Below, one piece after another: positions 51,656 through 56,130 of a stretch of 56,130 nt of DNA. The stretch comes from JAEUNJ01 sp052035955 (GTDB lineage Bacteria; Pseudomonadota; Gammaproteobacteria; Burkholderiales; Rhodocyclaceae). The position numbers and the translations under genes are program-made. The stretch's first letter is position 1, and each line of letters begins with the position of its first letter. A model generated the notes under the pieces. That model searched no databases. It was not told the DNA's origin and saw only the letters and a program-made list of their open reading frames with translations. The DNA is taken from positions 1-56,130 of the forward strand of contig JBPOHD010000009.1 in the NCBI GenBank assembly GCA_052035955.1, written 5' to 3'.

Positions 51656-52444
51656 ATGTCCGACATCCTGAACAAGATCCTCGCCGTCAAGCGCGATGAA
51701 GTGGTGGCGGCGATGGCCGCGAAGAGCCTCGCCGAGGTCCGCGCCGCGGCCGAGGCCCAATCGCCGGCCAGGGATTTCACCGGCGCGCTGCGGGCGAAGA
51801 TCGCTGCCGGCAGGCCGGCGGTCATCGCCGAGATCAAGAAGGCGAGCCCCTCGAAAGGCGTGCTGCGGGAGGATTTCCGGCCGGCGGAGATCGCCGCCGA
51901 CTACGAACGCCACGGCGCCGCCTGCCTGTCGGTGCTGACCGACCGCGACTTATTCCAGGGCGCCCCCGAGTATCTGCAAGCCGCCCGCGCCGCCTGCGGC
52001 CTGCCGGCGCTGCGCAAGGATTTCCTGGTCGACCCCTACCAGGTCTACGAAGCGCGGGCGATGGGCGCGGACGCCATCCTCCTCATCGTCGCGGCCCTCG
52101 CCGACGCCGAGATGGCGGAGATGGAGGCGATCGCCAGCCGCCTGGGCATGGCGGTCCTGGTCGAGGCCCACGACGCCGCCGAGGTGGATAGGGCCCTGGC
52201 CCTTTCCACGCCGCTGATCGGCATCAACAACCGGAACCTGCGGACCTTCGAGGTCAGCCTCGAGACCACCCTCGGGCAGCTGGAGCGCATTCCGGAGGAT
52301 CGCATCGTGGTCACCGAGTCCGGCATCATGAGCCCCGCCGACGTGGCCCTGATGCGCAGCCGCCACGTCGCCGCCTTCCTGGTCGGCGAGGCCTTCATGC
52401 GGGCCCCGTCGCCCGGCGCCGCCCTCGCCGACCTCTTTCGCTGA
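51656..52444 (+). CDS. trpC: Indole-3-glycerol-phosphate synthase
   Basis: This 262-residue TIM-barrel enzyme is the monofunctional form. It shows IAEIKKASPSKGVLREDF (catalytic Lys), ACLSVLTDRDLFQGAPEYL, LPALRKDFLVDPYQVYEARAMGADAILLI, VLVEAHDAAEVDRAL, GINNRNLRTFEVSLETT and VTESGIMSPADVALM. It starts 7 bp after the GxxExxY cassette. TrpF is not fused and not in the window. Confidence 0.96.
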   Translation: MSDILNKILAVKRDEVVAAMAAKSLAEVRAAAEAQSPARDFTGALRAKIAAGRPAVIAEIKKASPSKGVLREDFRPAEIAADYERHGAACLSVLTDRDLFQGAPEYLQAARAACGLPALRKDFLVDPYQVYEARAMGADAILLIVAALADAEMAEMEAIASRLGMAVLVEAHDAAEVDRALALSTPLIGINNRNLRTFEVSLETTLGQLERIPEDRIVVTESGIMSPADVALMRSRHVAAFLVGEAFMRAPSPGAALADLFR

Positions 52445-52636
52445 GCCGTCCTTCGGGCAACTGTTGCAGAAAAGCCACAAAGGCCTCCGGTCTCCTGCCG
52501 CATTCCCGGGTTTTTCTCGTCTTGCCGCCGGGCCGCGGGCAGAATGCAGCCAGTCGCCGGTAACGGTCGGCTTTATCGAGCGGGATGCAGTGACCAACCA
52601 CGTGGAGTCATTGCGGAACGCAAGGTTCAACCACTT

Positions 52637-52642
52637 AGGAGA
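52637..52642 (+). promoter_or_regulatory. Strong ribosome binding site of the porin gene
   Basis: AGGAGA lies 5 nt before the ATG at 52648, the best Shine-Dalgarno in this part of the window, fitting a highly expressed product. The 203-bp gap upstream (52445-52647) shows no confident promoter hexamers. Confidence 0.6.
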
Positions 52643-52647
52643 AACTA

Positions 52648-53868
52648 ATGCAAAAGAAACTGATCGCCCTGGCCATCGCTGGCCTCTCCAGCGCCGCCTT
52701 CGCCCAGTCCAACGTGACCATTTCCGGTCAGATGAAGGTGCATTTCGACAGCGTCAGCGCTGGCGGTTGCGCCGGCGTCGCTTGCGCCAACCTGAACTCC
52801 CGTACCCGCGTGACGGACAACAACTCCAACATCCGCTTCTCCGGTGAAGAGTCCCTGGGCGGCGGCAATGCCGCGTTCTTCCAGATCGAGTCCGCCATCG
52901 GCACCGAGAACAACACCGGCACCGCCGGCGCCGCTGCCGCCGGCAACGTCGCCACCATCGGCACCCGCAACACCGCCGTCGGCCTGAAGGGCGGCTGGGG
53001 CATGGCCCTCATGGGCAAGTGGGACGCGCACTACAACAGCATGGCCGCCATCGACGGTGCTGGCCTGGTTGATGGCCTGCCGCTGGCCGCCAACTCCCTG
53101 AACATCTTCCACACCATCAACGGCCTGGCCGGCATGGGTGGTCGCCTGAACAACGTCGTGGCCTACGCCACCCCGAACTTCAGCGGCTTCTCCGCCCTGG
53201 TTGCCTACACGACCGCCCCGACCTCCACGTCTGAATCCACCGCCGCGACCGTTGCCGCCACCAACGGCGGCCGCAAGGACAAGGGCATCCTGATCAACCC
53301 GCAGTACAAGAACGGCCCGATCGCGGTTTCCTACTCCTACCTGAACGCCAAGAACACGACCCAGGCCAACGCCACGGTGGTCGCGCTGGGCGGCACCGCC
53401 ACGGCCAACGTGGATGCCCGTTCCAACCGTCTGGGCGCTGCCTACACGTTCCCGATGGGCCTGAAGGTCGGCCTGATGTGGGACAAGAGCAAGGGCACCT
53501 TGAACGCCTCCTCCGTCGTCGGCAATGCCGGCCTGTACGTCGAGCGCACCGCCTGGGCCCTGCCGATCATGTACACGACCGGCGCGCACTCCCTGTACTT
53601 CACGTACGCCAAGGCTTCCGACCTGAAGACCAACATCGCTGGTGGTCTGCCCAACACGAATGCCAAGCAGTACACCCTGGCCTACAGCTACGCGCTGTCC
53701 AAGCGGACCGACCTGAACGTCACCTGGTCTTCCGTCAGCAACGACACCGCCGGCCAGTACGACTTCTGGCATCCGAGCAGCAACGTCAGCGGTGCTGGTG
53801 GCCTGGCCGCCGCCCAAGCTGGCGCCGATCCGCGCATGTTCGCCGTGGGCGTCCGCCACGCGTTCTAA
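52648..53868 (+). CDS. Gram-negative general porin
   Basis: This 406-residue outer-membrane beta-barrel has a signal peptide ending SSAAFAQ and mature start SNVTISGQMKVHFDS. It has the typical betaproteobacterial porin strand SNIRFSGEESLGGGNAAFFQIE, a constriction-loop segment and a C-terminal aromatic residue (AVGVRHAF, Phe last), the signal for BAM-mediated insertion. Codon use leans to GTT/GCT more than neighbours, as in highly expressed genes. A perfect intrinsic terminator follows. It is a single-gene unit. Confidence 0.94.
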   Translation: MQKKLIALAIAGLSSAAFAQSNVTISGQMKVHFDSVSAGGCAGVACANLNSRTRVTDNNSNIRFSGEESLGGGNAAFFQIESAIGTENNTGTAGAAAAGNVATIGTRNTAVGLKGGWGMALMGKWDAHYNSMAAIDGAGLVDGLPLAANSLNIFHTINGLAGMGGRLNNVVAYATPNFSGFSALVAYTTAPTSTSESTAATVAATNGGRKDKGILINPQYKNGPIAVSYSYLNAKNTTQANATVVALGGTATANVDARSNRLGAAYTFPMGLKVGLMWDKSKGTLNASSVVGNAGLYVERTAWALPIMYTTGAHSLYFTYAKASDLKTNIAGGLPNTNAKQYTLAYSYALSKRTDLNVTWSSVSNDTAGQYDFWHPSSNVSGAGGLAAAQAGADPRMFAVGVRHAF

Positions 53869-53894
53869 TCGACTCCGGTCGATCGCTGGTCGAA

Positions 53895-53923
53895 ACGGCC
53901 ACCTTCGGGTGGCCGTTTTTTTT
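53895..53923 (+). terminator. Intrinsic terminator of the porin gene
   Basis: A 9-bp perfect stem ACGGCCACC / GGTGGCCGT with a TTCG tetraloop is followed by a run of eight T, 27 bp after the porin stop. The rest of the gap to 54188 (about 265 bp) shows nothing recognisable. Confidence 0.93.
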
Positions 53924-54188
53924 GCCCATTGGCGGCTGGCAACTGCCTCGGCTTCCATGCTCGACTCTTTGGTCATGGAGCGATCGCCTTTGCCGGCAAC
54001 CGAATGCCGGCCGCCGATTCGGGGTGGCGGAACCCGAGGCAATTCGGCCGGCGGTCGTGGCGCACCACGCCGTCCCGGCACCCCGACGGCGCGACGCGGC
54101 GCTCGCCGACGAGACGCATTCCCCTAAGGATGGATGGCGGATGGGTGGCCGGAGCGCTGCGGCCCGGCACCGCCCCAGCGCGGTCTGA

Positions 54189-54818
54189 CTACTGCCTGCC
54201 GTAGTCCCGGAACTTCTCCAGCACGCGGACCATTTCCGCTTCCGGCAACAGGCGCGGACCGCCGATCTGCAGCACCCGCCAATACTGCTCGGCCAGGCCC
54301 TCCAGTTCGATGGCCAGGGCCAGGGCCTCGCCCAGGTCGCCGCCCGCCACGAGCATGCCGTGGTGGGCCATCAGGCAGCCGCGGCGGCCTTCCATGGCCC
54401 GCAGGACGGCTTCCGACAGGGCCTGGGTGCCGAATGTCGCGTAGTCGGCGCAACGCACGTCCGCCCCGCCGAAGCGGGCGACCATGTAGTGGAAGGCGGG
54501 AATGCCCGCTCCCATGCAGGCCAGGCTGGTGGCGAAGGGGGAGTGGGTGTGGATCACCGCGCCGACTTCCGGCCGGGCTCCATAAAGGTCCCGGTGGAAG
54601 CGCCATTCCGAGGAGGGCTTGCGAAGGCCGGCCGGAGTGCCGTCCATGGCCACCCGAACCATGTCCTCCGCCGAACTCGTGTCGTAGGCAAGTCCGGTGG
54701 GCGTGACGATGAACCCCCCTTCCGTCCGGGTGCTGACGTTGCCGGCCGTGCCGCGGTTGATGCCCGCGGCATTGATGGCGCGGGCGGTCGCGAGGACGGC
54801 GGCGGCGAGGTCAGTCAT
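54189..54818 (-). CDS. Class II aldolase/adducin family protein (probable DHAP-shunt aldolase)
   Basis: This 209-residue zinc aldolase is of the FucA/AraD type. The zinc His motif HTHSPFATSLA, the distal His in MAHHGMLVAGGDL, and GNVSTRTEGGFIVTPTG with SSEWRFHRDLY near the phosphate site are all present. The ATG at 54818 overlaps the nucleotidyltransferase gene by 8 bp. With the MtnA homologue at the head of the same operon, the likely substrate is 5-methylthioribulose 1-phosphate or 5-deoxyribulose 1-phosphate, cleaved to DHAP and an aldehyde. This assignment is by context; FucA-like activity on other sugars is possible. Confidence 0.85.
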   Translation of the reverse strand: MTDLAAAVLATARAINAAGINRGTAGNVSTRTEGGFIVTPTGLAYDTSSAEDMVRVAMDGTPAGLRKPSSEWRFHRDLYGARPEVGAVIHTHSPFATSLACMGAGIPAFHYMVARFGGADVRCADYATFGTQALSEAVLRAMEGRRGCLMAHHGMLVAGGDLGEALALAIELEGLAEQYWRVLQIGGPRLLPEAEMVRVLEKFRDYGRQ

Positions 54819-55305
54819 GCCGCTGGCGCCACAATCGCAACGCGGTCTCGATGAAAAGGCGGTCGTCCGCGTCCTTTCCCCGCGACGTCTGCTTGGTCCG
54901 CAACAGGCCCTCCAGGTCGAGGGTGCGTATTTCGGTCCCGTCGTCGAAGTGCACCGTCCGGGCAAATGGCATCAGGGACTCGTAGCTCTCGCCGCAGGCG
55001 TTGAACATCACGTCGACGACGAACTCGTCGGCAATCCGAATCGTGTCACCCTCCTCGAACCACGCGGGATCGATGTCGCGGGCCGCGCCGTCCGGCAACA
55101 GCAGCAGTGCGCGTCTGACCTTTTCCCCCGTTTCCCGGGTCGGCGGGACGAGGATGTCGATGTCGCGCGTCGCGCGGCGGTGGCCATGCGCGGCAAGCGC
55201 GTAGCCGCCGATCAGGAAGTAATCGACGCCGGCGGCGTTCAGCGCCCCGATGACGCGCTTCAGGTCGTCCAGCGTCGCGTCACGCGCGAACTTTTCCTGC
55301 GTCAT
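54811..55305 (-). CDS. Nucleotidyltransferase-fold protein (AbiEii/MNT-like)
   Basis: This 164-residue protein has a minimal nucleotidyltransferase core: YFLIGGYALAAHGHRRATRDIDILVPP with the GG...(R)xTxDxD motif (first two metal Asp), and a third acidic candidate in FVVDVMF. The C-terminal part resembles the helical end of AbiEii-like proteins. It overlaps the small ORF upstream by 26 bp and the aldolase downstream by 8 bp. Whether it belongs to a toxin-antitoxin pair or is a house-keeping passenger is not clear. Confidence 0.8.
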   Translation of the reverse strand: MTQEKFARDATLDDLKRVIGALNAAGVDYFLIGGYALAAHGHRRATRDIDILVPPTRETGEKVRRALLLLPDGAARDIDPAWFEEGDTIRIADEFVVDVMFNACGESYESLMPFARTVHFDDGTEIRTLDLEGLLRTKQTSRGKDADDRLFIETALRLWRQRHD

Positions 55306-55531
55306 GCTCCCGCTCGATCATGAGGTTGGCCATGTCACGCGCCACGCAGGCCAGGACTGCCGCATCCGCCTCCTCATGGTTGCGGTAACGATAGACCCCC
55401 TTGGGGAAATAGCGGCGCGGACCACCGCACAGGCCGCGCAATTGGGTCATGAACAGATCCGCGGCCTCCAGATTGGCGGCAGTCGGCTGGTTGGTTGCGG
55501 GGGGAAGGGGTTCCTTGCCGACGACTCTCAC
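55280..55531 (-). CDS. Small hypothetical protein coupled to mtnA and the nucleotidyltransferase
   Basis: This 83-codon ORF starts at GTG (55531), which overlaps the mtnA stop as GTGA, and ends 26 bp inside the nucleotidyltransferase start. Its C-terminal half (FPKGVYRYRNHEEADAAVLACVARDMANLM) resembles short proteins with a GVYRYR...HEEAD motif found beside nucleotidyltransferase genes. ATG at 55450 would give a 56-residue form. No function can be assigned; an antitoxin-like or adaptor role is a guess from the pairing. Confidence 0.55.
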   Translation of the reverse strand: MRVVGKEPLPPATNQPTAANLEAADLFMTQLRGLCGGPRRYFPKGVYRYRNHEEADAAVLACVARDMANLMIEREHDAGKVRA

Positions 55532-56130
55532 GATTTCGCTCGAAAAAGTTGGTCTGGCGAAATGATACCCCGCTCGGTGACGATGGCCGCGATCAGCGCC
55601 GCCGGCGTCACGTCGAAGGCCGGGTTGCCCACGGGAACGCCGGGCGGCGCCCCGAGTTCGGCGCCGTCGCGTTCCTCGATGGGAATGCGGTCCCCGGCGG
55701 GGCAGTCGAAATCGACCGTCGACAGGGGGGCGGCCACGTAGAACGGCACGCCGTGGGCCTTGGCCGCGAGGGCCTTGAGGTAGGTGCCGACCTTGTTGGC
55801 CGTGTCGCCGTTGGCGGCGATCCGGTCGGCGCCGACGATCACGCAATCGACGCGTCCCTGCATCATGAGCAGGCCGGCCGCGTTGTCGGCGACCAGCGTG
55901 TGGGCGATACCGGCCCGGGCCAGTTCCCAGGCGGTCAACAGCCCCTGGTTGCGCGGCCGGGTCTCGGAGACCCAGACATGGACCGGCAGCCCGGCTTCCC
56001 GGGCGGCATAAATGGGCGCCAGGGCGGTGCCATGGGCGACGGTGGCCAGCCAACCGGCGTTGCAGTGGGTCATCACCTGCAATGGCCGGGCGCCGTCCCG
56101 CGGCCGGTCCAGCAGGGCCAGGCCGTGGCG
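55528..56130 (-). CDS. mtnA: MtnA-like aldose-1-phosphate isomerase (N-terminus beyond window)
   Basis: The C-terminal ~200 residues of a methylthioribose-1-phosphate isomerase family protein are present. The catalytic Cys is in VMTHCNAGWLATVAHGTALAPI and the catalytic Asp in VIVGADRIAANGDTANKVGTYLKALAAKAHGVPFYVAAP, followed by VGNPAFDVTPAALIAAIVTERGIISP. The frame stays open to 56130, so the gene starts outside. In methionine salvage or the DHAP shunt it isomerises 5-methylthioribose 1-phosphate (or 5-deoxyribose 1-phosphate). It heads the four-gene minus-strand operon seen here. Confidence 0.92.
   Translation of the reverse strand, partial: RHGLALLDRPRDGARPLQVMTHCNAGWLATVAHGTALAPIYAAREAGLPVHVWVSETRPRNQGLLTAWELARAGIAHTLVADNAAGLLMMQGRVDCVIVGADRIAANGDTANKVGTYLKALAAKAHGVPFYVAAPLSTVDFDCPAGDRIPIEERDGAELGAPPGVPVGNPAFDVTPAALIAAIVTERGIISPDQLFRAKS

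Overview
The window is about 56 kb of GC-rich bacterial DNA, almost fully coding. Three things point to a betaproteobacterium, probably Rhodocyclales-like: the block apaG / rpe-gph-trpE...trpG-trpD-trpC, the block yhdP-nitrilase-tldD divergent from glnE, and the pairing of a heavy-metal RND efflux operon with DUF3240 and SHP/diheme-cytochrome genes. This placement rests on gene order and protein recognition alone; no 16S or marker search was possible.

Layout. (1) 1-295: 3' end of a PduO-type cobalamin adenosyltransferase. (2) 493-8446: RND metal-efflux operon (adaptor, pump, DUF3240, outer-membrane factor) continuing into an LtaS-like sulfatase. (3) 8543-12131: SHP-type cytochrome (DUF1924), diheme cytochrome c and cytochrome b561, then a QseB/QseC-like two-component pair. 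Both (2) and (3) start behind TTAA half-sites spaced 11 bp apart, the pattern expected for a QseB/PmrA-type regulator, so they probably form one regulon. (4) 12303-23468: thirteen tightly overlapping genes for an Mrp-Mbx (Mbs-like) membrane complex, in the order mnhE-F-G-(mbhD)-(mbhE+mnhB)-C-(H-H' fusion)-nuoH-nuoB-nuoC-nuoD-(nuoI+GltD fusion)-rubrerythrin, preceded by an FNR-like box. (5) 23469-23921: a non-coding array of three 93-bp REP-like units. (6) 23922-28040, minus strand: cNMP-binding protein, UbiA-family prenyltransferase, GT39-like glycosyltransferase, aroG. (7) 28281-33061: radical SAM protein, cNMP/degenerate-GGDEF protein, hybrid sensor kinase, and a decayed toxin-antitoxin locus. 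(8) 33383-39571, minus strand: yhdP-nitrilase-tldD. (9) 39632-43577: glnE and argJ. (10) 43664-52444: methyltransferase and apaG (minus strand), then rpe, gph, a trp leader peptide, trpE, a methyltransferase, trpG, trpD, a GxxExxY gene and trpC. (11) 52648-53868: a porin with a terminator. (12) 54189-56130, minus strand: mtnA homologue (cut by the window end), small ORF, nucleotidyltransferase and class II aldolase, a likely DHAP-shunt operon.

The most interesting system is the Mbx-like complex. It combines an Mrp-type ion-pumping membrane arm, with two antiporter-like subunits fused into one chain, with a hydrogenase-derived arm that lacks the second [NiFe] cysteine pair, has only three conserved cysteines for the NuoB-type cluster, and carries a built-in FAD/NAD(P) GltD-like module on its ferredoxin subunit. 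I infer an ion-translocating NAD(P)H-linked oxidoreductase, possibly acting on sulfane sulfur or a similar acceptor. The second notable pattern is a family of inverted repeats with CAGAGGAC-like arms that sits in several intergenic gaps, one copy of which encloses a GxxExxY (PD-(D/E)XK nuclease-like) gene.
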